A stretch of DNA of 64,000 bases from Guyanagaster necrorhizus (GCF_019112545.1 NW_025064886.1:1461059-1525058), one strand, 5' to 3'. Shown: positions 12,943 through 24,411, numbered from the stretch's first letter. A program made the numbers and translations. The notes: a model not told the origin generated them from the sequence alone.

Positions 12943-13785
12943 CTGTCTTCACTATTCTAGACAATGACAATTTATTCTATGTGGAAGCAGATTCTAGTGA
13001 GGAGGCAATTAGTGCTGTTCTGTCTCAAAAATAGAATGACAAATAGTGTCTCATAGTATTTTTATCTAAGGTGCTCTCAGCAACAGAGTACAACTATAAA
13101 ATCTACAACAAGGAGCTCCTTACTATTATACTCACACTGGAAGAATGGTGGCACTACCTTATGGGTGCTAAACTCAACTTTGAAATCTGAACAGATCACT
13201 AAAACCTCTAGTACTTCAAGAAGCTCCAGAAACTCAATTGCAGACAAGCACAGTGGATTACTGAACTCATGGAGTATCAATTTACTCTACACCACAAATT
13301 CAGGACAGCCAACAAGAAGACCAACCTGCTCAGCCAAAGAGCTGATCACAGCATGGGAGCAGATAACAATAAAGATGTTGTCCTGCTCAAGCCAGAGTTC
13401 TTCTGGACAATGACATTGCCAATAGAAGAAGAAGTTCATTGGAACATTTGAAATGCACTGAAAGAGATATGCTTATGAGACAGGGGTATCTAAGACTCAC
13501 TCAATCATAAGCAAGAGATTTCAAAGCAAGACAGTCTTCTCATCTATGATGGAAGAGTCTATGTCCCATGAGACCATGTGCTCTGAGGGTGCATCATTTC
13601 AATGTCATATGATCATGTCATAGCTGGACATCCAGGTGTGGAAAAAATGAAGGAGCTTGTCCTTTGAGAATTCTGATGGCTAAAGATGAAGGGAGAAGTC
13701 AAGGCATACATTCATGGATGCCAAGATTATCAAAGAAACAAAACAGACATCTGGAAGCAGTGATATGCAGGCTACATGTCCAGCT
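12943..13785 (+). pseudogene. RNase H and integrase zinc domain of gypsy element 2
   Basis: After the solo LTR the RNase H frame continues with VEADSSEEAISAVLSQ near 12975-13030. The connection domain follows (TLHHKFRTANKKTNLLSQ near 13280), then the integrase HHCC region at about 13600-13745 with H-x-G-H-P-G-V-E-K-M. The last zinc cysteine reads tyrosine (C-Q-D-Y-Q-R-N-K). Similarity ends near 13785 at an insertion. Several stops are present. Confidence 0.75.
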
Positions 13786-15190
13786 CTATAATTTGCAAAT
13801 TCTGCATAACACACTAAAATATACTAGTAACTGAGAATCATTAGCCAGTAGAGGACTATGGCTGAGGCTCCAAGCTGATAGTCATGCTAGTCACTAATAC
13901 TAAGTCCAAATTGGACTTTGTAAAAATAACATGGCCTAAAGATAAAAATCCTAAGTCAGGTTTGAACTTAGAAAAGTTCTGCACCACATCTTGGAAAATA
14001 CTAAGTCCAAGTTGGACTTAGAAATGGTATCTCAAATAAGGCCAATTCTACATGCCACTAAGACAAGCATATTCTAAGACAGCTAGAGGTATAATACCAT
14101 AGCCAGTTGTGGAGTATTGAGTAGAGATAGCATCATCCAGAAGCAGTAAAAAGAGAGACCCAATGATCTGTGGCTAGCACTGTGAGTTTTGACTCAAATA
14201 CCTAAGTCTAAATTTTCTAGATATCAGATGACCTAAAAGACTTAGAATTGAGAGGAATAGAGTGGATAGAACTGGTTGACTGAGCCTGACTGGGCCTGAT
14301 CAATCAAGCTACTAAGAATAACTCAGAGGATTAAAACTCTGAGTAGACAGAAAGGAGTTAGGTACCCACAGGTGCTGTAGGCTTAAAATAAAGCTGTGCA
14401 GTGGCCAGGTGGGTCTGGGCAAGCCTAGGGGAGTCCAGGAGTGCCACCATTCCAGAATAATAGTGTGATTCTGCTTTAAACAGGAGAAATATTATTTTGA
14501 ATGCTTTATTTATAAATTCTGTACCTGTTGTTAATGTATAAAAGAAGGGAATGGGAAGGAAATAGCAAGCAATCAACCCACCCCCACATTCAGACCTTTT
14601 AGCCCACTGTAGCTAGTCTCTGGGACAACAGATTTTGAGTTCTACTTCGACTTAGTGATTTATTTAAGTTGCTTTGTCACTTAGAGAGGATTGGATTGGA
14701 ATAATAACTGTATTTTAGGTTTTGGATTAATTTGGGTTCCAAACTATAAGGGTTTTGGTGTCAGAATACAAGTTCTTTGGTTTTTAGAACCACTAGCCAG
14801 CCAAGAGTGCAGCTAGTCAAGCCTAAGTGCTTGATAGACTTAGTATTTGGATTTCAGAGTTTATTGAGTTTTAGAATATTCTAAGTTGATTTGAGGTGCA
14901 ATTTGGCATTGATTCTAAGTCCTAATTATACTTAAACATTGCTATAAACTACTCTCATGAGTATCGCATCTTTGAAAGTAAGATAGAGTTGAATAACTGT
15001 CTTTATTGACTGTTTCTTTGATTTTACTTAAGACTGTAAGAGTGCTTCTATTGTACTCAAAACAACTGACCTCAACTGTATTTGGTGATTGTGTATTGAG
15101 TGGTTAGGTGTTGGTGCTTGAGAGTTCATTCCTCATTCACCTCTCTTAGTCATTTAGCTGTTGCCAAGCACATCAGTGGCAGGCACCACT
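13786..15190. other. Insertion of about 1.4 kb in the integrase of element 2, rich in a palindromic motif
   Basis: The insertion separates the zinc domain from the catalytic core of the integrase. It holds repeated copies and variants of CTAAGTCCAA/TTGGACTTAG; the copy near 14003-14024 is a near-perfect palindrome, and others lie near 13900, 13950, 14207, 14840 and 14920. A TATAAAAG box lies near 14537. No coding frame looks real. This suggests an LTR or a non-autonomous element with internal promoter-like motifs, but I found no clear ends or target duplication. Confidence 0.5.
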
Positions 15191-16500
15191 TTATCTGAAC
15201 TAAGTCTCCACTAGACTGTGGAAAATCATATCAGTTGATATGATAACAGATCTACCCAAGTCAAAAGGGTATAATTCTATTCTCATTATTATTGATTGCT
15301 TTTCCAAAATGATCATTTCAGTAGCCACAAGCAAGGACTTAACAGCAGAAGGATAGGCATGCATTCTTTACAATAAAGTTTTTGCCAAATATAGCATGAT
15401 GCCAAAGAAAATCATCTTGAACTGAGACCCACAATTTGTGTCAGACTTCATAAAAGAATTATACAAGATGCTGGACATCAAAGAAAATCTGTCCATGGCC
15501 TATTACCCACAGACTGACAGACAAACTGAACAGGTCAATCAAGAGGTTGAAAAATATCTTCACCTTTTCATCAATTGGCATCAAGATGATTAGTCCAAAT
15601 GATTGGCACTGGCCACCTTCTAACACAACAACCAGATGCACTTCTTGACAAGATATGCATCCTTCTGAATTATCACTGGCTGAAATGCCAATGTGCATCC
15701 AGTGCACACAACTCATAACTTAAGGCCAGCAACACCTAAATTTCTTTCAGATATGGACACTATTTACAAGATGGCCAAGAAGACCCTTATTAAAGCATCA
15801 GATACAATAAAATACACCTATGACAAAAAAAAGAGCACTGCAGAATGATACATAGCTGGTGACAAGATGTGGCTCAATGTCACAAATCTCTCTCTTCTCT
15901 GATCCAAGGAGAAGCTTGACATCAAGTGAGTCAGACCCTTCATGGTCAAAGAAAAAATTAGGGAATCAGCTTACCACCTTGGTCTTCCACCCACATAGAA
16001 GATCTATAATGTCTTCAATGAGTCTCTTCTGACCTGTTATCATCCACCTGCCTTCTCTAACCAGGAAGAACCCCTGCCCCTGCCATCTGACTTGATTAAC
16101 AGCTAATATGAACAGAAAGTCAAGCATATACTCAATGACTGAATCATCTGCCACAGGAGAGAACTGCTGAAGACAGAGTACTTTGTCAAGTGAAGGAGTA
16201 TACTGAACAAGAAGAATGAGTGGCTCAGGGTCAAAGACCTTGAGCATTGCAAGGAGCTGATCCAGGACTACCTAGACAGGAATGAACAAATTCTCTGTGC
16301 CCTCAAGAGGTGTTTCAATAAGTGGGACTATAAATGATATGTTCCATGCTGCTATATGCTGTGATGCTTTCTGATAGAGAAGAAGAAGCTTTACCAGTGA
16401 AAAGACACTGATTCCAAGGTAAATGACCACTTTTATGACCAGGAGTTCCCTCTGAATCATGACCATGACTGGAAGACCAACATCAATCTACACAGCAAGT
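15191..16500 (+). pseudogene. Integrase core and chromodomain of gypsy element 2
   Basis: The core resumes with W-K-I-I-S-V-D-M-I-T-D-L-P and has the first aspartate in ILIIIDCFSK. The second catalytic aspartate position reads N followed by a stop (IILN-stop-DPQF). The glutamate is kept in QTEQVNQEVEKYL. A chromodomain remnant with TEYFVK, E-W and IQDYLDR lies at about 16090-16280. About 220 bp of poorly conserved C-terminal extension leads to a purine-rich tract (ACTGAGGGGCA) just before the LTR. Confidence 0.8.
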
Positions 16501-16535
16501 AAGCAGTTGGGATGACTGCCTTAACTGAGGGGCAT

Positions 16536-17004
16536 TGTTATGATCATGACCATTTCACACCTTCATGATCTTCACAGCATATGCTTTCCATGCTATTCCC
16601 ATGCTGTTGTTATTCAACAACAGCACTCTGCAGTATAATATACCAACATTACTCTTTATTTCTTGTTTCATAGATGACTGTCATACAAATACCAAATGCT
16701 ACATATATTTCTTACTGTGACACACAAATATCAGACACCTCTGGTACAACTATAGGTCTTACACTGCACTATTGTTACATATTATTAGACTCACTTATTT
16801 TATATATAAGGTAGCTCAGCTGTAGCCTTAAGCCCCAGCTTCAGACTAAAGTTTATTCTCTCAATACTCTTCTGATTGAACTCTCAGCATCACCTGACTT
16901 GATTGTCAAGCTCTAACTCACTGATAAGGCTCTCTTATGCTGATTGCCTGAATATGAAGCACAGCCTTAAGTTTAGTCTTGTTTATTATAGTTGGTCACT
17001 AACA
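16536..17004 (+). repeat. 3' LTR of gypsy element 2
   Basis: The 469 bp segment starts TGTTATGATCATGACC and ends CACTAACA. It has a strong TATATATAAG box near 16801, followed by a CAGACTAAAGTTTATTCTC block also found in the other LTRs. The first half differs from the LTR at 7967, so it belongs to a related but different family. Confidence 0.8.
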
Positions 17005-18016
17005 GTCTAGAGTTTTAAGACTATATCAAGTTGAAAAAGTGGATCTTCAAGTGGCAGCTTTCTGGCAGCATTGTTCTTATCACTACTATCAGTCATATCT
17101 TTCTTCTTCATACTGAGCAAAAGCTCTGTTAGCTACTTCTACAGTGGCCTCCTGAGCAGCAGTGCTATTATTGTGACTTTGTCTTTCTGAGCTATGATGT
17201 TGGAGGCTCCCTCTTGTATCAAGCTGAGTGCAAAGCCTTCTGCTTGAGTTGATTCTGGCTATGAGACTCTTCTCCCAGAGCTCATGCAGCTTCTTATTGT
17301 TTGATCAGAGATCAGTGGCCTTATGACTACCATAGTCAGTGTGGACTGATGAGATGGGGCTTCCTACTAGCATAGTATAGAGTGAGTCATGCTTTGAGTT
17401 TGATGAAACACTTCAAGGTCTTGAAGCCACCTGAGAGGCATCAAGAGAGTTCTGAGTGTGATCTCTAACTCTAGACTCTCTTGGGACAGTGAAAGTGTTG
17501 AGAGAGGGCTCATCATTGAAAAAGTTGTCAGAGAGATCTTTGTTCTCATAGTTTGGGACTGGCAGCAGAATCCATGAGTTCTGAAAACTCATGAGATGAT
17601 TGTTGCTGTTTCTGCTAATAGTTCTTTAAAGAGGGTAGGTGTGTCTCATTTCTTCTTGATTATCCTATGTACTTGAGCCACTAGGCTGAGCTTCTAGTAT
17701 GGCTCCAATCTGAGGCTAGAAGGAAACTCAGATAGAGGGAGAGATATCATAGAAGAAGAAGTCAGGCATGATATTGCAAAGGATTTGCTATATTTGCTGA
17801 AATACTTGATAGTATCTGACTATTCAATCAGTTATTAATTGGCATCCTCAACAAAGCTAGATGATAGTGAGAAGTCCAAGTAGCATTCTAATAATGGAAG
17901 CTAGAAGTTTAAAAAAATCATCAGTAAGATTAGGGGTAGTAGTCTATATGAGTGATATTTGGTTTTCTTTGCACTTATTGTATATAAGAAAAGGAAAGCA
18001 GAAGCTTTAAGCTAAT
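17005..18016 (-). other. CpG-depleted decayed sequence, probably leader/Gag of a minus-strand LTR element
   Basis: No intact frame exists. The minus-strand frame at 17367-17549 is short and serine-rich and lies in the place where the 5' part of an element starting from the minus-strand LTR at 18017-18477 would be. It is cut at the left by the 3' end of element 2. I cannot name a domain. Confidence 0.35.
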
Positions 18017-18477
18017 TGTTAGACTTAAGTCACATGTGATCAGAACATATGATAAACTAGCACTGTATTGTATTTGTACAGTCATACTAGAGTTTACTTG
18101 TTGTGCTCTGTTGACCAATATGCTTTAAGGCCTTTACAAGAAAGCTCAAGAGTGAAGTGATATAAATAAACTTTAGCTTGAAGCTAGAGTTATACCAGTG
18201 AGAGCTAGTCTACTTATATACTACTTATTGGTGGAGATAAATATACTACTTCTTATTGTACTGATCCAGATCCTTATACTCATTATCCTTGAGTATTATT
18301 ACTATTTACAAAAAGCCATTGTGCATCATCAAAAGTTTATTACTATATTAGAGAACAATGACTGATTGGCTTGTTGTGATGACTAAGCCTCTCCCATGAT
18401 CCTAAGTGCTGATCTAAATGCTCTGACTAAGCATAAATAGGGGTTAATCAAGTTAAAAAAATAGAAAAATCATAACA
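18017..18477 (-). repeat. Minus-strand gypsy LTR
   Basis: The 461 bp segment is bounded by TGTTAGACTT and ATCATAACA. On the minus strand it shares the CCCTATTTATGCTTAGTCAGAG start region with the LTRs at 1-153 and 7967, and AAGTTTATTTATATC near the TATA region. The flanks CTAAT and ACTTG do not match, so it is not a simple solo LTR with a target duplication. It may be the 5' LTR of a minus-strand element truncated at 17005. Confidence 0.75.
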
Positions 18478-20210
18478 ACTTGCAAATAACAACTTTAAGT
18501 AGAGAACAGTGAAAGTTCTCCATAGAAGGAGATGAAAAAGGCCCAGAGAGCATACCTCTGGCTATCAGGTCACCAAGTGAGTCATTGACAAATTGCTGGT
18601 ACTCAAATGCTGAGGACAGATTGCAATAAGGTTGAATATGCTCATCATCTTCAAACCCAATGGAAGCATCATATTGAATTATGTGGAGGATGGTATGTAC
18701 AAAAGCATGATTAGGATAATCCTATAAATAATGCTCCCATGCTTTATAAGAAAGAGAGAAAGAAATAGAAAGCAAGAAAGAATGATAGAAAAGATCATTG
18801 CAGCATGAGTTGGTGTTAGAATAAAGAGGAGGAGAATGCAGTGGAGAAAACAATGCTATATAAGAGAGCAAAGGAATGAAAGGAGGAGCTAAAGATAAAT
18901 TATCCAATGATGAAGGTACTAAGAAAAGTGACTGCTGGCTGGAGTGAGCAGCACTATGTTGAAAGTGAGTCCTTCTCACCCTGCTAGTTTCTCAGGCTTT
19001 CTTCTTCCTCTTTTCTTTGGCACAAACTTTTTCTGAATGATCAGTAGAGTCACAATATTTACACACATATTTGCAGTCACAGGAGGAACCTCTAGAGCAT
19101 TTCCCCTCATTTTATACAAAACAATGCTGCTCAGATTGCTTAGATCTGACAGCTTTTCTGTCAGATAATGAGGAGGTGGGTGCATGGACATGTGTAGCCA
19201 GATAATTTGTAATTAATTTCTGGCTAGCCAGTCTCCAGCCAGTGATATCATCATTTTCCATCTCATGATACTGGTGCTGATAATACTCAATGTGGTATAA
19301 TAAGATGGTATTCCACTTATACTGCAATGACAGTAAAATCAAGTGATTAGCATAGTGATGAGAACTGTCCAATATCTGAAGACCATAATCTGGATGACCA
19401 CAGAAAGCATTCAAGAAAGAACTTATGTGAAGGTGTCACAGCAGGAATGAACTGAGGGATTACAGCAGGGGATGAGAGGGGTTGCATGGGTAATGCAGAT
19501 GTGACTTGTTGTGTAAGTTGTGAGATAATCTGCTGGACTTAAGCAAATGTAAAGAGCAGAAGCAAGGATTCTGATGGTGCTGTAGATGTCACCAGAGGAG
19601 AATTCTACAGAGGCACTGGGCTGGGCACAGATGCAGAGTCAGGTTGTGCACTAGAAGTCAACATGGTATAGCTAGTGTCCACAAAGGATGGAGTACTGTT
19701 TCTAGAAAGCAGAGAGGTATGAGAAGCTTGACATAAACTGAAGTCATGATCTGCAATCAGCAGGCAAGGATACAAGCCAAAGTCTGCTGCAGCAATATTC
19801 TCTGGAGTGTGAGGCAGAAAACAGTTGCCTTGTGAAAGAGTATATGAGATCTGACTGATCCAACAGCCAATAATCACACATTCTTGTGGAGCAATGTTGT
19901 CCTGCAAAAACTGCTCAAAGTCAATGACTATCAAGCTCTATGTGTGAGATAGGAAAGAAAGAGGACAAGGAAATTGCAATGACATGGACTGGCTTTGTAT
20001 TTCTGAGGGCAAGTGGCATTTGGTCTTTGTCATACACATTGAAGACAAGAACAAAGGCAATTTTGGTGCCACTGAAGGTAAGGTCATTGTCTCTTGCATA
20101 GATGACATTCAAAGGTATTTGAATGGTTCAGGAGGGAGGCTGATGCCACAGTCTTTTGATACACATTACAGCTTTATAGGTCAATGGTAATATTCCAATG
20201 ACAGAGAAAA
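18478..20210 (-). pseudogene. Relic of a DIRS-like (tyrosine-recombinase) retroelement: Gag-like protein and start of RT
   Basis: On the minus strand, frames at 19921-20112, 19605-19934, 19112-19414 and 18976-19191 line up as one decayed Gag-like protein. A cysteine/histidine cluster near 19020-19110 reads C-x-Y-V-C-K-Y-C...H-x-x-K-V-C. Below it (about 18480-18710) is a segment with NLSSAFEYQQFVNDSLGDLI and GMLSGPFSSPSMENF. This resembles, from my memory of the family, the start of the DIRS/Ngaro-type reverse transcriptase domain. It is cut off by the LTR at 18477. CpG loss and many stops mark it as dead. The family call is an inference. Confidence 0.45.
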
Positions 20211-20259
20211 GCTGGAAAGCTGACATGTCTGTCCAAATATTTTAGATCTAGCCTGGTCA

Positions 20260-21049
20260 TTCTGATAAATCAACCGCTGACCTATTGCTGATCGCCGAAT
20301 TGGCTTTGTAACAAAGGTACCCCTGTACCAAACTTTGGGCTGACGATTTTCTGAGGAGCATAATGAAGAAAGCCATGGCTGAAGAATATTCTAATACATG
20401 TTCCCGCTTTGCAATCTCCGCCATTTTCAACTGAAACGATGATTAATATTTATTGCTTCACTCGTTTCACACACTGACTCCAGACCAGTTGGCTGCACTG
20501 GAAATTTTTCTAAATGCGTGCAATTCTTCTCGATCGTTTTGTTCTCTTTTCATCAGTAAGTCATCACGCCATCAATTCAGCAAAATTTTATAATAATACT
20601 AACTGGTTCAGCTTTATTGATCTATGCCCCATTCTGAAAATGCAGATAAACCCGTGTTTCAAATTCCTTGCATCCGGGAATTGCCCGCTGTTCTGGTCCT
20701 TAGCGCGAACAAGAACACGCAAACAGAATCAGCACTATATTTTCTAACTTGAAGCCAAATTATCTTTATTTACCTGACTGCTCCGGGAAGAAACTAGCTG
20801 ATACCTTTGCGTGGTTTTCCTGCTACATTCACGGATCAACGGTTATCCAAGACAAACAATGGTAAAGGTGCGACTGACCTGCCTGAAGAACACCTGAACA
20901 CCATGCACATGCACTAGCATATGGTCCCCGAGGACATCAGAACGACAGCACCAAGTAGAAGAAAAGACGAAAAATTTTCCATGACATCGAAGACCGCCCG
21001 GAGGTCCTATTAAACATGACTCCGACGGCAGCAGCAGATGCGAACCATG
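20260..21049. other. Repeat/unique boundary and gene-free spacer
   Basis: CpG dinucleotides reappear sharply from about 20,270 (CAACCGCTGACC, GATCGCCGAATTGG). No gene is visible between here and the GH43-like start. The stretch would contain that gene's promoter, but I see no clear TATA box. Confidence 0.6.
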
Positions 21050-21879
21050 ATTACGATGGGAATACTCCTCCCCTTACTCGGATCGGTGCTCTTTGGCTTC
21101 GTGGCATCCCCTCCGGTAGAGCTCATCGGCCTGAACTCTCTCCAGAGGCATTCAAACGAGCTGTCGACTCCACTTACGTCTTCACCGTTTTTACAAGCGT
21201 GTCCGAATCCAATCTCTATGTATACACCTCAGACGATGGCACCAATTTCAACCTTTTGAAAGGACCAGCTTATACCCCGGCTACCGGCCTTATTCGAGAC
21301 CCGAGCGTTATTCTTCACACAAAGTCAGTACCGGTCCTCCTGTTTACGTATACCGATAGACTGACCCTGTCGTCTAGCGGAAAATATTACATTGCTTGTG
21401 AGCTGACTGTCTATGATGTAATTATACTCTGATACCTCCCTTTATCGAGACACAACTGATTGGACCGGAACAAACTTTGCTATCGCGGTCAGTGCTTATC
21501 ATTGCATGTTGAATCTACAAAACCGCTGACCCTCATTTACATCCACAGAGCAGTCCTGACCTTCTCACCTGGACACTCGTTGCCACGATCTCCACCGTTT
21601 CTTCATTAATAACTCCGAACAACACTTGGGCACCAGTATGGCACACCACCAGCTACATTATACTCGCTAACCTTCCCCTCCCAAGGAATTCTTTAAAGAC
21701 ACCAGTACCGGAGAACTGAATATCGTCGTTTCCCTCTTGACCGGCAGCTACGGCCCCTTCTTGCCCTACGTTTTTACTGCAAACGATGCCACTCTCACCT
21801 CATGGAGCAGGCCTGTCGTCATGTCCGGCATATTCAATGCGGATTTGGGATATATTGACAGCTTCCCAGAATTATTCAA
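21050..21879 (+). pseudogene. 5' part of a GH43-like secreted glycosidase, truncated and frameshifted
   Basis: The first ATG (21050, or 21038) opens a signal peptide, MGILLPLLGSVLFGFVAS. The frame then shifts by one into VDSTYVFTVFTSVSESNLYVY, DPSVILHT, NGKYYIAYTTDWTGTNFAIA, SSPDLLTWTLVATI, and STGELNIVVSLLTGSYGPF. This resembles the five-bladed arabinosidase/arabinanase-like fold of GH43-type plant-wall enzymes. Introns read 21324-21377, 21398-21449, 21488-21548 and 21637-21685, all GT-AG. The last exon ends at a donor (GTAAGT at 21880), but no further exon exists because a PIN-like pseudogene follows in the opposite direction. It therefore lacks its C-terminal half and has a frameshift near 21130. 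Confidence 0.6.
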
Positions 21880-22029
21880 GTAAGTAGGCCAGTTGCTTTT
21901 TTTGCCCATACGCTCTGATCTGAGGACGACGCGCAGCGGTCAATATCATCTTTTCACCAAAGCAGAGACAGATGGGAAAAAGAATATCGAACATGCTGTT
22001 GCCTCGTCCCTCGCAGGTCCGTATACCTT

Positions 22030-23546
22030 TGTCCATCGCAACCATGCGACCGACAGCTAGAGAGAGAATTGCTCCCAGTAGCATACTCGACCAATGAGGT
22101 ACCTTCGAACGCGCCAGCGCAGAACCCAGATATATCGAACCAAGAGGAACAGAGGTCGCACCCATGAACTCTGCAAAATGGATGATAAACGTCAAAGGTG
22201 GGTCACCGTCGGGCGCTGGGCGCATATAATAGCCGTCGACTTGGACGAAAAGGTCCTTGACGGGAGTGATGAGAGCAATGGCGAAGGATACAATGATAGC
22301 TAGCGACACCGGCATGCAAATGGACTCGACAGCCGTACGCAGCGTAGGTAAAACAGTCTTCCATCGACGCAATATAGGATGACGACTGGGATTAAATGGA
22401 GCCGAGGCGTAGGAGGTTGAACCGTCCTTATGTTCCCCGTGGGTCGTGACTATCGACTCAGGTTTAGTACGACATATGGGTTGAGCACCTTCTGACGGTA
22501 CCACAATTGTCGCGTCTTCATGGTATGGAACACGTAATCCGGGACGGTGTTGAAGGTCGACAGGTTCATCGGCCGAAGCCTTTTCGTTCTAATTTTCGCA
22601 ATCCGTCTTTTTAGGATCAGCTACACGGTGTAACACTTTCTGCTTTAAAGCCTTCGGCCAACCACGAAAAAGAAATTTTCATCCTGTGCGAATGCTTTCT
22701 TGGACTTCTTCAGGTTCGACCTCCGGTCCCTTGAAGTCCAATGCAATTAGCCTGTTTCCCCCAGCGGAAAGAAAGTCAACTAGAGAGGTATTGTCAAATG
22801 GAGAAGTCTTTATGAGAGATTTACTGATCATATAATACAGGATTAATGCCGAAACATAAGCTACAGCAAGGTCTTGGTCTGCCTCGCCGTTGAATGGTGC
22901 TGCTCCAGTGATGCTCATGATGACAGCCATCGCTAAGATGTTGGAGTAAGAGATAGTGCCATGACACGAGAAAGAAAGACTGCCTCGTGGATGTCACCAT
23001 AATTTCCCTATCCACCAGCAGCAAGCATTCCATAGCGGAAGCGATGTGGAACCCAGAAGAACTGTTCGATCACCCAGTACGAGCCGGTGCCCATAAATTG
23101 ATAGGTAGCGCCAATTGCAAACAGAGATCCTAGAGTGTGACAGAGTCAAGCACAAAAACCGGAGTGAGTTTCACGGTAGAATATGAGCGGTGAGATCCAG
23201 TTGCGACTGAGCACACCTAAGACGCTGATATTACTTGAGGAAAACGCGGGTACCATTTTCGAAAACATGAGGCAAGGCATTGCAATATTCTGCGTTGACC
23301 ATCAGCACACATGAATACTAACAACACGAATATCGTGTACCAGAGCGACTCGTCCTGCGCCTCTTGCAGCGACCGCCGGGAAGATATCCGCTTTGGTGAT
23401 AACGAAGCCTCCAAGTATGCTCAAGACCCTGTGGGAATGGTCGAAGTGTCAGCAGAGATTCAGCCGGGAGCAAGCGATCAAAGTCTGACTGACAATCGTA
23501 ACAGAGGTCGGAAGGAGACCCATATGAGCTGTCCTGCTGAAAGCAT
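22030..23546 (-). pseudogene. PIN/auxin-efflux-carrier-like membrane transporter, near-complete pseudogene
   Basis: From an ATG at 23546 the spliced reading gives MLSAGQLIWVSFRPLLRL, VLSILGGFVITKADIFPAV, then NIAMPCLMFSKMVPAF. Later come WVPHRFRYGMLAAGG, VIMSITGAAPFNGEADQDL, a hydrophilic loop, and TAVESICMPVSLAIIVSFAI. This is the fungal PIN-like (Mem_trans) carrier layout of two hydrophobic halves around a central loop. A TGG tryptophan codon has become TAG just before GNYGD (near 23015), and the splice into the next block is broken. Below 22030 the sequence no longer matches the carrier (compare the copy at 24412), so the C-terminus is missing. Confidence 0.7.
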
Positions 23547-23599
23547 CGTGGATCTGAGACTGGAAAAAAGGACGTGACAGAATCGTACAATGGACTGCA

Positions 23600-24405
23600 A
23601 GACCTCCCCCGTATTTAAGCTTTAAGAGTCAGATAAGTAGACGAATTGGGAATACTTACGGATAGCCGTCGAGTTTATGCCTTCACGTATCGGCCCTGCC
23701 TGCAGGAAATGTCAGTAAAAACATCAAGTATTCTAGACGTACATTGGTGGTACGACGTAAGGGCGGGCACTGATTAAGGAATGCGGTACATTTTGAGGAA
23801 GATAAGGTCCGCTAGCCGAGAAGGGTGACCGGTTAAACCCCCTTTCATGTTCGATTCTACCGGGAAAAATGGATGTCCTCTGGAGTTGGTATTGGGGTGA
23901 GGTTACACGACGGTGGGTGAAGGAAAGTCTGGAAAAGTCGGTACCGAAACCGCGTGGGACGTCTTCCCGGAACTTGGGCAGGCCAATTTGGCTCAAAGCG
24001 TAGAAGCAGAATCCAGATAATAGTTCAATGCAGCGTCGTGGTGATTAGACAAGAGAGTTAACCCCCCAAGTTCGGAGGCGAATGCAACGGTGTACAGAAA
24101 ATCTGGTCCACGGGATGAATAACATTAGACACCGCGTCAGTCAGTCCTGGGACATTAGGCTTTGCGGTAGCACCTGGAATAAGGTGAAAATCAGAAACCG
24201 GGAAAGCACAGAGAGAATAATTATCATCTCCGTGTGAGGCCAATATATATTATGGAACAAAAGATTTGAGAGAATTTTCATTAACCCTGACTCACCAATT
24301 GTCATTAGCCCTTGTCGCATCAGAAGACAATCCCTACTCACCAGATTCTTGTGTGCGAGAAGCGAAGAAGAGTTCCATTAGATGACAAAGAAATAAGGAG
24401 GTATA
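23600..24405. other. Spacer between the two inverted PIN-like copies
   Basis: Short frames exist on both strands (for example 23733-23996 and 24058-24243, minus) but none shows a domain. The stretch is part of the loop of the inverted repeat formed by 22030-22388 and 24408-24762. I see no gene. Confidence 0.5.
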
Positions 24406-24411
24406 CTAAGT

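Larger units (their letters stand above)
9341..17004 (+). mobile_element. Degenerate Ty3/gypsy chromovirus, element 2, with nested insertions
   Basis: This is a second chromovirus in the same orientation: Gag (9355), protease, RT, RNase H, integrase, chromodomain and 3' LTR (16536-17004). Its protein differs enough from element 1, in Gag and in LTR start, to be another subfamily. It is interrupted twice, by a solo LTR in RNase H (12441-12942, minus) and by about 1.4 kb in the integrase linker (13786-15190). CpG is nearly absent. The RT region is the best preserved part, so this copy may be younger than element 1. Confidence 0.85.

Noticed and set aside
18722..18979. Minus-strand Ser/Leu/Pro-rich frame as an independent gene
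   Set aside because: It lies inside the CpG-depleted retroelement relic between its Gag-like and RT-like parts and is flanked by stops.
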